Assembly: GCA_934695325.1 (NCBI GenBank)
Contig: CAKUVD010000002.1
Span: 124,001-188,000, forward strand
Length of the DNA: 64,000 bases
Reading direction: 5' to 3'
DNA from: an uncultured Bacteroidales bacterium
Lineage (GTDB): Bacteria; Bacteroidota; Bacteroidia; Bacteroidales; UBA932
Shown: positions 1 to 8,937 of the stretch, in pieces
Layout: the number at the start of each line of letters is the position of its first letter
How positions within the stretch are numbered: position 1 is the first letter of the stretch
Made by a program: the position numbers and the translations under genes
The notes under the pieces: generated by a model
Seen by the model: only the letters and a program-made list of their open reading frames with translations
Database searches by the model: none
What the model was told of the DNA's origin: nothing

Positions 1-1
1 C

Positions 2-1192
2 AATGTCGGAGACAGCGGTCACGGTACGCACGTGGCAGGTGTCGTCGCTGCTGTGAACAACAATGGACAGGGTGTCTGCGGTGTCGCAGGAGGAACCGGG
101 AAAGGTGACGGCGTGCGCATAATGTCCTGCCAGATCCTTTCCGGCGGAAGTGGTGGCTCCACCGATATCGTGTCGGAGGCCGTGATGTATGCCGCCAACC
201 ACGGCGCATCCATTCTCCAGTGCTCTTATGGTTTCTCATCTGGAAAATACAGCAATGATATGTCATATAAGAAACTGTATGCTGCCGAGTATGCCGCATA
301 TAAGTTCTTTATGGAGGCAAAGCGCGACAATCCGATAAACGGAGGCGTAATCATATTTGCGGCCGGGAATGACGGCAGGCTGACTGCGGGTTATCCCGGG
401 GCTATCACAGAGTTCGTGGCGGTTACTTCGATTGCATCAGATTACAAGCCTGCATATTACACTTGCTATGGCCCTGGATGCAATATAGCCGCCCCGGGCG
501 GAGAGTACTATACTGACGGGACGGACAAGAATGAAGGCGCAATCCTCTCCACTATGCCGTATGGGGTGTCTTATGGAAGTGATTATGACGGGAATGGCTA
601 TGGCTATATGCAGGGAACGTCTATGGCCTGCCCGCACGTATCTGGCGTGGCTGCGCTGGGGCTGTCTTATATGAAGAAACTCGGCAAGACCTGCACTCCT
701 GACGAGTTCAAGGCGATGCTGCTGACTTCGGTCAATGACATTGACAAGTATTGCATCGGATCGAAGAACGTGGGCGTAATGGGCACTCTCCAGCTCGGAA
801 AGTACAAGGGCAAGATGGGAACAGGACTCGTGGATGCGTGGAAACTTTTGATGCAGATAGAAGGCACTCCTTGCCTTATGGCTGCGGTCGGACAGGAGCA
901 GGCGATAAGCCTTCAGTCTGTGTTCGGTACTTCCTGCGCGTCTATGAAATTCACCGGAGTCGAGATTTCCGAAGCGGACAAGGCTGCGCTCGGCCTGAGC
1001 GAGACTCCTACTGTCAAGGTGGGCAAGCTGGTGATTCTGCCTCACAAGTCGGGATGTGCGAAAATTACTATAAAAGCCATAGCGGGCGGCAATGTGGCCG
1101 GCTCTGACAGCCAGATCGGCGGAATGGAGATTTCCAAGACTGTCTCCATTGTGGCCAGGGCGGGAGCGAGTGAGAATGGCGGATGGCTTTAA
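2..1192 (+). CDS. Subtilisin-like serine protease (S8), copy A, 5' end missing
   Basis: The reading frame is open from the left edge, so the N-terminus lies outside the window. Just inside it is the catalytic-His motif GHGTHVAG. The oxyanion-hole motif FAAGNDG follows, then the catalytic-Ser motif GTSMACPHVSG. The catalytic Asp must lie upstream. Past the protease domain are about 150 residues of C-terminal domain ending in ENGGWL. The protein aligns along its whole visible length with the complete protease at 1652-3607, which starts as a lipoprotein, so this one is probably exported as well. A small lipoprotein follows 14 bases after the stop, and the same two-gene arrangement repeats immediately downstream. 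Substrate is unknown. The S8 assignment is firm; the role is inferred. Confidence 0.93.
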   Translation, partial: NVGDSGHGTHVAGVVAAVNNNGQGVCGVAGGTGKGDGVRIMSCQILSGGSGGSTDIVSEAVMYAANHGASILQCSYGFSSGKYSNDMSYKKLYAAEYAAYKFFMEAKRDNPINGGVIIFAAGNDGRLTAGYPGAITEFVAVTSIASDYKPAYYTCYGPGCNIAAPGGEYYTDGTDKNEGAILSTMPYGVSYGSDYDGNGYGYMQGTSMACPHVSGVAALGLSYMKKLGKTCTPDEFKAMLLTSVNDIDKYCIGSKNVGVMGTLQLGKYKGKMGTGLVDAWKLLMQIEGTPCLMAAVGQEQAISLQSVFGTSCASMKFTGVEISEADKAALGLSETPTVKVGKLVILPHKSGCAKITIKAIAGGNVAGSDSQIGGMEISKTVSIVARAGASENGGWL

Positions 1193-1206
1193 TCAGGAGG
1201 TTGCAG

Positions 1207-1644
1207 ATGAAAACGTTGATAAGACTTATTACCATATTAGCCGTATCATTGGCGGCAGTAGCCTCTGTATCAGGCTGCAAGAAAGACAACGGTACTCCGG
1301 ACATCACCGGAGAGTGGAAACTGGATGACATAAGTGCGATAACTAGGGGCGAGACCTATGGCATCAATGTATATCTGGTCCTGTCTCCGGACGGCGTGTT
1401 CCATATCTGGCAGCAGCTTCAGGAAGGCAGATATAAGCATTATACAGGCACGTGGACACAGAACCACAAAGTCATAAACGGTGTGTATGCTGACGGGAAG
1501 GCTTGGGGCATAGATTCTTATGTAGTCAGTGTCAGCGGTGATACGCTGAAATTGACGGCGCAGAACGGCTCCAGGGAGGTGACCACATATATAAGGACAT
1601 CGGTTCCGGAAGACGTGAAGGCCGGTGCGGTAGAGGCTCAGTAG
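1207..1644 (+). CDS. Small lipocalin-like lipoprotein, copy A
   Basis: A 145-residue protein. The start is set at the ATG at 1207, because aggagg lies 7 bases upstream and a lipoprotein signal peptide begins there: MKTLIRLIT, a hydrophobic stretch, then the lipobox-like VSGCKK. The mature part starts with a TGEWKL motif and alternates short beta-like segments (TGTW, INGVY, TLKLTAQNG), as in lipocalin-like or META-type small beta-barrels. It sits 14 bases behind protease copy A and 7 bases before protease copy B. Its paralogue at 3621-4091 shares the signal-peptide style, the TG(E/S)W start, the QQLQ(E/D)G segment and the (N/G)GSxEVT segment. It may be a partner or inhibitor of the adjacent protease, but that is inferred from the repeated pairing only. 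Confidence 0.85.
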   Translation: MKTLIRLITILAVSLAAVASVSGCKKDNGTPDITGEWKLDDISAITRGETYGINVYLVLSPDGVFHIWQQLQEGRYKHYTGTWTQNHKVINGVYADGKAWGIDSYVVSVSGDTLKLTAQNGSREVTTYIRTSVPEDVKAGAVEAQ

Positions 1645-1651
1645 GCATTTT

Positions 1652-3607
1652 ATGAAGACGACAGGAAACAGGGCGCTGATTATACTCGCCGCTATATTTG
1701 TTGCCGTAGGCTGCTCAAGGGAGATGACGCCGGGCGACGCCACCGTCCGTTCGGGCAAGATAGTGAACTCTCCTGAGAATGCTGACGGGAGCACTCTTCT
1801 CGTGTATGTGGACAGGGAGATAATCGGAACTCCGGAACTTGACGGCATCGCCGCAAGAAACGGTGCCGTAGGGATTTCTCCTCTTTTCGACTCTTGCCCC
1901 GGACGAGAGGCTGAGGAGCGACGCTTCGGTATGGACAGATGGTTCATATTGACTCTGGACAAAGGTGCTGACATCAGCGACGTCGCATCGTCTCTCTCAA
2001 GAGAGGCCAAGGTCGGGCGCATACAGTTCAACACCAGAGTGGACAGCGGCATTGACCCGAAGATCCGTCCTTACAGGCCGTCTGCATTGACCAGGGCCGT
2101 CGGGAGCGACGCTCCTTTCGATGATCCACTCTTCAAGGAACAGTGGAACTTGAAGAACTCTGGAGGCTATCCGGTGGACAATGCCGTCGAGGGCGCTGAC
2201 GTCAATGTCATTGACGCCTGGAAACTTACCGCCGGTGATCCTTCCATCATCGTCGCTGTCGTGGATGAGGGTGTGGCGTATAGCCATCCTGACTTGAAGG
2301 CCAATATGTGGGTGAACCCGTCTCCTACCAAGAATGACAGGTATGGATATAACTTCGTGAAGAACAGCGGGAACATCACGTGGACTTCATCTGATGACAG
2401 CGGACACGGCACTCACGTCGCCGGCATAGTGGCGGCTGTGAACAACAACGGCACGGGAGTCTCCAGCATCGCCGGCGGCACGGGGAATGGCGACGGTGTG
2501 CGCATTATGTCCTGCCAGATTTTTGCGGGTAATGCTGGCGGTACGACTGCGGTGGTGGCCAATGCCGCCAAATATGCCGCGGATCACGGCGCTTCAGTGC
2601 TTCAGTGTTCGTTCGGAGTAGATGGCGGAGAGTATCGCTCTGACAATAGTTACAATAAGGACAATGCCGCAGAGATCACGGCCTATAAGTATTTCATCGA
2701 GACTCCGAGGAACAATCCTATAAATGGAGGCATTGTGGTCTTTGCCGCAGGAAATGAAGGATATGCGATGTCCGGCTATCCTGGCGGCTATACTGACTAT
2801 GTTTCAGTGACTGCTTTCGCCAGCAACGGCCGTCCGGCATATTATACGAATTATGGCCCCGGGTGCAACATCGCCGCACCTGGAGGAGACTATTATTCTG
2901 GCAGCACGTCCAAGAGCAAGATGGATTCGCGTGACGAGACTGCGATTCTCTCTACGCTTCCGGTGGAGTTCCAGGCTGATGACTATTATGACGGAAGCGG
3001 CTACGGATATATGCAGGGCACGTCAATGGCTTGCCCGCACGTTTCCGCCGTGGCGGCTCTCGGACTGTCCTATATGAAGAAACTTGGCAGGACTTCGACT
3101 CCGGACGAGTTCAAGTCAATGCTGCTGACCTCAGTGCGGGACATTGACCGGTATTGTACCGGGACGGCATACTATTTTGATGATTATGATCGCATTCAGA
3201 GCCTGGATGTTTCTGCCAGGAAGGGGAAGATGGGGACTGGCGCAGTGGACGCCTGGCGTATGCTGATGAAAGTGGAGGGGACTCCGTGTGTCGTCCTCAC
3301 CGCCGGGGAAGAGCAGAGCATCGACTTGGAACCAGTTTTTGGTGGATCGTATAAGTCATTGACATATAAAGGTGTGGACATCTCCTATGATGACCTACGT
3401 GAACTCGGTATGTCTTCGAAGCCGTCCATATCCGACGGGAAGATAACGATGTTTCCGACCAAGTCCGGCTGTGTGAAGATGACGGTAAGGGCGATAGCAG
3501 GAGGCTCTTCCGCAGGGACTGGGAATACTATGGGCGGTATGGAGATAAGCCGTCCGGTGTCCGTGCTCGTCAGAGGTGTGAAGGCCAAGAATGGTGGTTG
3601 GTTATAG
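1652..3607 (+). CDS. Subtilisin-like serine protease (S8) lipoprotein, copy B
   Basis: A complete 651-residue protease. Residues 1-21 form a lipoprotein signal peptide with Cys at 21 (VAVGC). Residues about 50-130 resemble an inhibitory prodomain with the segment WFILTLDKG. The S8 domain carries Asp205 (VAVVDEGV), His252 (GHGTHVAG), oxyanion Asn368 (FAAGNEG) and Ser458 (GTSMACPHV), so the triad is intact. About 130 residues follow, ending in KNGGWL, nearly the same ending as copy A. It is the second member of a tandem duplication with the proteases at 2-1192, and each copy is followed by a related small lipoprotein. It is presumably anchored in the outer membrane and degrades extracellular or periplasmic protein. 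Confidence 0.95.
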   Translation: MKTTGNRALIILAAIFVAVGCSREMTPGDATVRSGKIVNSPENADGSTLLVYVDREIIGTPELDGIAARNGAVGISPLFDSCPGREAEERRFGMDRWFILTLDKGADISDVASSLSREAKVGRIQFNTRVDSGIDPKIRPYRPSALTRAVGSDAPFDDPLFKEQWNLKNSGGYPVDNAVEGADVNVIDAWKLTAGDPSIIVAVVDEGVAYSHPDLKANMWVNPSPTKNDRYGYNFVKNSGNITWTSSDDSGHGTHVAGIVAAVNNNGTGVSSIAGGTGNGDGVRIMSCQIFAGNAGGTTAVVANAAKYAADHGASVLQCSFGVDGGEYRSDNSYNKDNAAEITAYKYFIETPRNNPINGGIVVFAAGNEGYAMSGYPGGYTDYVSVTAFASNGRPAYYTNYGPGCNIAAPGGDYYSGSTSKSKMDSRDETAILSTLPVEFQADDYYDGSGYGYMQGTSMACPHVSAVAALGLSYMKKLGRTSTPDEFKSMLLTSVRDIDRYCTGTAYYFDDYDRIQSLDVSARKGKMGTGAVDAWRMLMKVEGTPCVVLTAGEEQSIDLEPVFGGSYKSLTYKGVDISYDDLRELGMSSKPSISDGKITMFPTKSGCVKMTVRAIAGGSSAGTGNTMGGMEISRPVSVLVRGVKAKNGGWL

Positions 3608-3620
3608 CAGTTGCAAGATT

Positions 3621-4091
3621 ATGGAACTCAAGAATATGATTTTGGCCGCCGTTGCGGTGGCATTGACCTTTGCGGGACTTTCCGGGTGCAAAAAAGACAG
3701 TCAGAAGGAGTCTGTCTCTATCACAGGAAGCTGGCATCTTGTAGAGATCGGCCCGGTGAGCAGATCTTCAGATCCTGACGGTATGGCCGTATATATATCG
3801 TTCGGAAAGGATGGATGCTTCGACCTCTATCAGCAGCTGCAGGACGGCCCTTATGTCCATTATTCCGGACATTGGGAACTGAATGCTTCTGTCCTTTACG
3901 GCTATTATGATGACGGTACGCCTCTTGGCGGTGACAGTTATGAAGTCTCGGCGTCGTCTTCCGAGATGAGGCTGAAGGCCAATAACGGCTCTGGTGAGGT
4001 GACGGTATATGAAAAGGCTGAGATCCCTGATGAGGTGCGTTCTTCCGCCAGAGAGCATTCCGAGAGTAACGCCTCGTCCGTAGTAAGGTAA
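3621..4091 (+). CDS. Small lipocalin-like lipoprotein, copy B
   Basis: A 156-residue protein starting at the ATG at 3621 (MELKNMILAA), 13 bases after protease copy B. The signal peptide ends in a lipobox-like LSGCKK. The mature region begins ITGSWHLVEIG and includes YQQLQDG, HYSGHW and GSGEVTVY, each with a counterpart in the paralogue at 1207-1644. The C-terminal 25 residues are Ser/Glu-rich and not conserved between the two. The family looks like a lipocalin-type beta-barrel, but no function can be assigned. A hairpin with a T-run follows at 4119-4157, closing the module. Confidence 0.84.
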   Translation: MELKNMILAAVAVALTFAGLSGCKKDSQKESVSITGSWHLVEIGPVSRSSDPDGMAVYISFGKDGCFDLYQQLQDGPYVHYSGHWELNASVLYGYYDDGTPLGGDSYEVSASSSEMRLKANNGSGEVTVYEKAEIPDEVRSSAREHSESNASSVVR

Positions 4092-4108
4092 GTTTCACGA
4101 AAATTTTG

Positions 4109-4116
4109 TAGATTTG
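4109..4116 (+). promoter_or_regulatory. Putative -7 promoter element before uvrA
   Basis: TAGATTTG fits the Bacteroidota -7 consensus TAnnTTTG and lies 53 bases before the uvrA ATG. No convincing -33 TTTG is seen at the expected distance. Confidence 0.45.
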
Positions 4117-4118
4117 TT

Positions 4119-4157
4119 GTCCTCTCCAGGTCTTTGCTCCTGAAGAGGACATTTTTT
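4119..4157 (+). terminator. Rho-independent terminator after the protease module
   Basis: gtcctct at 4119-4125 pairs with agaggac at 4144-4150, followed by attttttc. It ends the protease/lipoprotein module. It also overlaps the predicted start of the uvrA transcript, so it could form a 5' leader hairpin there. Confidence 0.7.
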
Positions 4158-4168
4158 CGTAATCGGTG

Positions 4169-6982
4169 ATGGAAAAGACAGAATATATAGAAATAAGAGG
4201 GGCCAAGGCTCATAACCTGAAGGGTGCCAGCCTGGACATCCCGAGAGGCGAGTTCGTGGTAGTGACAGGCCTCAGCGGAAGCGGAAAGTCGTCATTGGCT
4301 TTCGATACGATATATGCTGAGGGGCAGCGCCGCTATATGGACACACTCTCCACTTATGCGAAGCATTTTATGGGAGTGCTGGAAAAGCCTGAGGTGGAGG
4401 AGATAAACGGCCTCAGCCCTATCATCGCCATCGAGCAGAAGACCACGGGCAACAACCCTCGCTCCACAGTGGGCACCATCACCGAGATCTTTGATTTTCT
4501 GCGTCTTCTGTATGCCAGGGCGTCCCGCGCCTATTCTCCTGTTACTGGTAAGGAGATGGTCCGCTACACGGACGAGCAGATTGTGAGCCTCATAATGCAT
4601 AACTACAGCGGGCGCAAATGCTATCTCCTCTCTCCTCTGGTGCGAGGACGAAAGGGACATTACAGGGAACTGTTCGACCAGCTCCGCAAGCGCGGCTTCT
4701 CGCAGGTAAGGATTGACGGGGAACTGAAGGATTTGTCCACCGTCACGCAGCTTGATAGATATAAGGCGCATTTCATAGAACTGGTCGTGGATAAGCTGAA
4801 GCCTGTGCCTGGTGATGACAAGAGGGTGAAGGACTCCGTGGCGATAGCATTGACCCGCGGGAAAGGCTCGGTCGCTGTCCTGGATGTGGAGACCGGAGTG
4901 CTGCAGCATTATTCCAAGCATCTGGTGGATCCGGATTCTGGAATCTCTCTTCAGGAACCTGCCCCGCACTCGTTCTCGTTTAACTCTCCGGAAGGGTATT
5001 GCCCTCACTGCAAGGGACTTGGACAGATTGTCAATGTAGATATAGACTCCATCATTCCGGACAGGAGCGTCTCCATAGCCGACGGCGGAATAGTCCCGCT
5101 CGGGAGGATTCGCGAGACGAAGAAATTCGATATAATCCGTTCAATAGCACGTAGATATGATTTCTCTCTGTATGACCCTATAGAGGATATCCCGGAAGAG
5201 GCCGTGTCGCTTATAGTGTATGGCTCTGATGAACTCTTCCGCGTGGGGGACGGGACTCTTTCGGAAATGGTGGCGTTTCCCGGCATCGTGGAGGACATAG
5301 ATGAGAAAATTACGTGCCCGGTGTGCCACGGGACTAGGCTGAATGAGCAGACAAACTGCTTCAAGATAGACGGCAAGACGATCTCCGAGGTCGCGGCAAT
5401 GGAACTTTCCGCATTGTCCTTATGGCTGAGGAACTTGCCATCGAAACTCTCTGACAGGGAGAATGTCATCGCACGCGACATCTTGAAGGAACTTGGCGAG
5501 CGTACGGGCTTTATGCTGGATGTCGGTCTGGACTACCTCTCTCTGGACAGGGCTACAGGGTCTCTGTCCGGTGGTGAAAGCCAGAGAATCCGTCTTGCTA
5601 CGCAGATTGGCTCGAAGCTGGTCAATGTGCTGTATATCCTGGATGAACCGAGCATCGGCCTGCATCAGCGCGACAACAGGAAACTGATAAATTCGCTGAA
5701 GGAACTTCGTGACGAGGGGAACTCCGTGATGGTTGTCGAGCACGATGCGGAGACTATGTACAGCGCCGACTGGCTCGTGGATGTCGGCCCCGGTGCAGGC
5801 GAGAATGGCGGAAAGATATGCGTCAATGCTCCTATACCTATGCTCCTGCGTGGAGTACAGCCGGATGCTGAGACATTGAGGCATTCCATCGTAGGGCCAT
5901 CCTTGACCTTGGACTATCTGAAAGGTGTACGCAGAATCGAAGTCCCTGCAGTGCGCAGGCACGGGAACGGGAAGACGCTCGGAATCAGGGGCGCGAGCGG
6001 CAATAACTTGAAAGACATTGACATAGATTTTCCGCTCGGCGTGTTCATCGGCATCAGCGGTGTCAGCGGAAGCGGCAAGTCGTCGCTTATCAACGAGACT
6101 CTTATGCCTATTCTGAAGAACAAGTTCTATAATGCGAAGATGCACCCGCTGCCGTACAGGGAAATTGTCGGGGTGGAGAGCATCGACAAACTCATAGAGA
6201 TAGACCAGAGTGCCATAGGGCGTACTCCGAGGAGCAATCCGGCGACGTTCACGGGGGTGTTCAATGATATCCGAAACCTGTTCGCCGAGACGCCTGATGC
6301 GAAAGTGCGCGGGTTCGGGCCAGGACGGTTTTCGTTCAATGTCGCCGGCGGACGTTGCGAGGCGTGCAAGGGCGCTGGCATCAAGGTCATCGAGATGAAT
6401 TTCCTGCCGTCCGTCAATGTTGTCTGCGATGAGTGCCGCGGTATGCGCTATAAGGATGATACGCTTGCGGTGAAATATAAGGGCAAGAGTATCAATGATG
6501 TGCTCGAGATGCCGATAAGCGAAGCGTATGAGTTCTTCAGGGGGATACCTAAAATTGCGCAGAAACTGAAGGCACTCGTGGATGTGGGCCTTGGCTATAT
6601 CCATCTGGGGCAGTCGGCCGTCACATTGTCAGGAGGCGAGAGCCAGAGGATGAAGCTTGCGTCGGAATTGTACCGGAAGGACACGGGAAACACCCTTTAT
6701 ATCCTTGACGAGCCGACTACGGGCCTGCATTTTGAAGATATAAAAGTTCTGCTGGGTGTTCTGCAGAAACTGGTGGACAGCGGCAACACGGTGATCGTAA
6801 TAGAACATAACCTGGACGTGCTTAAGTGTGCCGACTGGATTTTCGATATGGGGCCTGACGGCGGCCGTCGTGGCGGCTATGTCGTGGCGCAGGGCACGCC
6901 TGAGGACTTGGCCGCCGATGACGCTTCAGTGACAGGCCCGTATCTGCGTGAGGCGCTTGAGGGGGTGCTGCCGGAAGCATAG
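4169..6982 (+). CDS. uvrA: UvrA, excinuclease ABC subunit A
   Basis: A 937-residue DNA damage sensor of nucleotide excision repair. It binds damaged DNA as a dimer and loads UvrB. Both ABC ATPase halves are present: Walker A GLSGSGKSS near residue 35-43 and GVSGSGKSS near 630. The signature LSGGESQR occurs near residues 465 and 820. Each is followed by a Walker B of the type YILDEP(S/T). Zinc-binding pairs CPHC and CPVC (near 276 and 381) and CEAC and CDEC (near 729 and 752) are intact. The ATG at 4169 is chosen over the adjacent GTG at 4166. Length is normal for the family. It stands alone; the nucleoside kinase downstream starts 13 bases after its stop and may be co-transcribed. Confidence 0.97.
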   Translation: MEKTEYIEIRGAKAHNLKGASLDIPRGEFVVVTGLSGSGKSSLAFDTIYAEGQRRYMDTLSTYAKHFMGVLEKPEVEEINGLSPIIAIEQKTTGNNPRSTVGTITEIFDFLRLLYARASRAYSPVTGKEMVRYTDEQIVSLIMHNYSGRKCYLLSPLVRGRKGHYRELFDQLRKRGFSQVRIDGELKDLSTVTQLDRYKAHFIELVVDKLKPVPGDDKRVKDSVAIALTRGKGSVAVLDVETGVLQHYSKHLVDPDSGISLQEPAPHSFSFNSPEGYCPHCKGLGQIVNVDIDSIIPDRSVSIADGGIVPLGRIRETKKFDIIRSIARRYDFSLYDPIEDIPEEAVSLIVYGSDELFRVGDGTLSEMVAFPGIVEDIDEKITCPVCHGTRLNEQTNCFKIDGKTISEVAAMELSALSLWLRNLPSKLSDRENVIARDILKELGERTGFMLDVGLDYLSLDRATGSLSGGESQRIRLATQIGSKLVNVLYILDEPSIGLHQRDNRKLINSLKELRDEGNSVMVVEHDAETMYSADWLVDVGPGAGENGGKICVNAPIPMLLRGVQPDAETLRHSIVGPSLTLDYLKGVRRIEVPAVRRHGNGKTLGIRGASGNNLKDIDIDFPLGVFIGISGVSGSGKSSLINETLMPILKNKFYNAKMHPLPYREIVGVESIDKLIEIDQSAIGRTPRSNPATFTGVFNDIRNLFAETPDAKVRGFGPGRFSFNVAGGRCEACKGAGIKVIEMNFLPSVNVVCDECRGMRYKDDTLAVKYKGKSINDVLEMPISEAYEFFRGIPKIAQKLKALVDVGLGYIHLGQSAVTLSGGESQRMKLASELYRKDTGNTLYILDEPTTGLHFEDIKVLLGVLQKLVDSGNTVIVIEHNLDVLKCADWIFDMGPDGGRRGGYVVAQGTPEDLAADDASVTGPYLREALEGVLPEA

Positions 6983-6995
6983 TTTTGATGAAAAA

Positions 6996-8732
6996 ATGCT
7001 AGATATTATGGCTGATACTGATAAGTTCAATGTCTTTCTTGTCAATGACGGGAGACATTATGAGGTGCCGTTCCTAAGGAGGCTCGGCGATTTTTCGGAT
7101 GAGGTCTGCAAGACAGTCAGGGATGCCAGGACCGGGACTGAATACCAGGTGCTGGCTGCATTGGTGGACCATAAGCTGAAGGAACTTGACTTCAAGCTGA
7201 CTATGTCACACGAGGTGGAGTTCATAGGATATAACCATCCTGACGGCAGGCGCACCTATCTGCGTTCCCTCTGCTTTGTGCTGCAGAACGCTGTACGGGA
7301 ACTGTTCCCGGGCAAGGTGCTCATCATTGACCATTCGCTTCCGAGCGGCCTTTACTGCAATATCTGTGATGTAAGGCTGCGCGATGACGGAAGGCGTGTT
7401 CCGGTGTCTCTCAGCGATGCCGACCTTGATGCCGTCAAGAGCCGTATGAGGGCTATCGTGGAGGCTGATATGCCTTTCAGAAAGGAGAAGATGGACGCAG
7501 AGGCTGCAGAGGCCCTGTTCGAGAAGAACAATCAGCCTGACAAGGCTGAACTCCAGAAGTCTCTCGGAAAGTTTATTTGTAGCGTGTATTTTCTTGACGG
7601 ACAGGCTGATACATTTCACGGGCCGCTGCTGCCGTCCACAGGATATCTGAAAGTGTTCGACCTGGTTCCTTTTGCCGATGGGTTCTGTCTGCAGTTCCCG
7701 TCAGAGGGTGACTTTATGAAGGTGATTCCAGTCAAGACACAGTCTAAGATCGCGGCTACACTAGGAGAATACTCCGACTGGTGCTCTATAATAAGGATCA
7801 ATGGCATAGGAACATTGAACCGTGCGATTACCGAGGGCAGTGCGGTGAGCCTGATTAATCTGGCGGAGGCTCTTCACGAGAGGAAGTATGCCGCGATAGC
7901 CGATCAGATTTATGCCCAGAGGGACAGGGTCAAGGCTGTGTTCATAGCCGGCCCGTCTTCCAGCGGAAAGACTTCCTCTTCTCTGCGCATTGCTCTGCAG
8001 TGCCGTGTCCTAGGGCTTGTTCCTAAGGTGATAGAGCTTGACAACTATTTCGTGGACCGAGAGCATACGCCAAGGGACAGTGACGGCAACTATGATTTCG
8101 AGGCGCTTGAGGCGATGGACTTGAAACTTCTCAACAGCCAGCTGAATGATTTGTTCTCCGGCAAGGAAGTGGAACTTCCTCGCTTCGATTTCAAGGCCGG
8201 CCGCTCTGTTCCGTCAGGAAAGCGTATCTCTCTGGGGGAGAAGGAGATCCTTATAATGGAGGGTATTCACGCCCTGGATCCGGCTATGGTCCCGGAGGTG
8301 GACAATTCCCGTATCTTCAGGGTATATGCCTCGGCGCTCACGTCGTTGAACATTGACGAGAACAATAACATTTCCACTTCTGACAATCGCCTTCTGCGCC
8401 GCATGGTGCGCGACAACCGTGTTCGCGGCATCACACCGGAGGAGACGATAATGCGTTGGCAAAGTGTGCGCCGCGGTGAGAACCGCAACATCTTCCCGTT
8501 CCAGGAGAATGCTGATGCGTCGTTCAATTCTGCGCTTATCTATGAGCTTCCGATGCTGAAGTATTATGCTGAGCCGCTGTTGAGGCGTATAGCCCCGTCG
8601 TCTCCGGCCTATACGGAGGCCGTGCGTCTGCTGAAGTTCCTGGACTACATCGTCGCCCTCACACCGGACGAGATTTCAGCCATTCCGCCGACCTCGATAA
8701 TGCGCGAGTTCATAGGTGGACAGAGATTATGA
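6996..8732 (+). CDS. Nucleoside (uridine-type) kinase with threonyl-tRNA-synthetase-like N-terminal domain
   Basis: A protein of about 578 residues. The C-terminal half is a PRK/uridine-kinase-like domain: P-loop GPSSSGKTSS near residue 320, then IELDNYFVDR and the substrate-lid-like GNYDFEALEAMD. EILIMEGIHALDP is the Walker-B-type strand. The N-terminal half resembles the TGS/SAD-type domains of threonyl-tRNA synthetase, as in the nucleoside kinases annotated across Bacteroidetes. It would phosphorylate a nucleoside in pyrimidine salvage. No Shine-Dalgarno helps choose the start; ATG at 6996 is used and ATG at 7008 is equally possible. It follows uvrA closely. The kinase call is strong, the substrate inferred. 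Confidence 0.88.
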   Translation: MLDIMADTDKFNVFLVNDGRHYEVPFLRRLGDFSDEVCKTVRDARTGTEYQVLAALVDHKLKELDFKLTMSHEVEFIGYNHPDGRRTYLRSLCFVLQNAVRELFPGKVLIIDHSLPSGLYCNICDVRLRDDGRRVPVSLSDADLDAVKSRMRAIVEADMPFRKEKMDAEAAEALFEKNNQPDKAELQKSLGKFICSVYFLDGQADTFHGPLLPSTGYLKVFDLVPFADGFCLQFPSEGDFMKVIPVKTQSKIAATLGEYSDWCSIIRINGIGTLNRAITEGSAVSLINLAEALHERKYAAIADQIYAQRDRVKAVFIAGPSSSGKTSSSLRIALQCRVLGLVPKVIELDNYFVDREHTPRDSDGNYDFEALEAMDLKLLNSQLNDLFSGKEVELPRFDFKAGRSVPSGKRISLGEKEILIMEGIHALDPAMVPEVDNSRIFRVYASALTSLNIDENNNISTSDNRLLRRMVRDNRVRGITPEETIMRWQSVRRGENRNIFPFQENADASFNSALIYELPMLKYYAEPLLRRIAPSSPAYTEAVRLLKFLDYIVALTPDEISAIPPTSIMREFIGGQRL

Positions 8733-8887
8733 TTTTTATCCCCCCATTACGGGGGAGTGCGCCATTTGCGGCCTCCACGTATCTGCTGGCGCAAATACCC
8801 GGCCCCCGGCGGGCGTCTGATGACGCCTGTCTAATTCCTCCAGTCCCTATGACGGGGCGCTGGCGGCGTTTCAGCGGAAAGATAAAA
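8733..8887. other. Intergenic GC-rich stretch between convergent genes
   Basis: There is no plausible gene. A small hairpin (cccccattacggggg near 8744-8758) could end the nucleoside-kinase transcript. The remainder is GC-rich with no recognised repeat or promoter. Confidence 0.4.
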
Positions 8888-8925
8888 GGCTGACTCCCAT
8901 TTGCGGGAGCCAGCCTCTGTCTTTT
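8880..8925. terminator. Probable bidirectional terminator
   Basis: ggctgactccc at 8888-8898 pairs with gggagccagcc at 8905-8915, with one internal mismatch. T-rich tails lie on both sides (tctgtctttt on the plus strand, TTTTATCTTT on the minus strand). It lies between the convergent nucleoside kinase and the lipoprotein at 8938-10140. Confidence 0.75.
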
Positions 8926-8937
8926 GCTGGGCGGGAC

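Noticed and set aside
437..1045. Long open frame on the minus strand inside protease copy A
   Set aside because: It is antisense to a clear S8 protease and shows no domain pattern; codon structure belongs to the plus-strand gene.
1270..2052. Minus-strand frame across the lipoprotein and protease copy B
   Set aside because: It spans the ends of two real plus-strand genes and has no recognisable motif.
5420..6604. 394-residue open frame on the minus strand within uvrA
   Set aside because: A shadow of uvrA. It is basic and His/Arg-rich, as expected of reversed GC-rich coding DNA, with no start context or motif.
8733..8887. A small gene in the GC-rich gap
   Set aside because: No start or stop frame with plausible codon use, and the region is dominated by hairpins.
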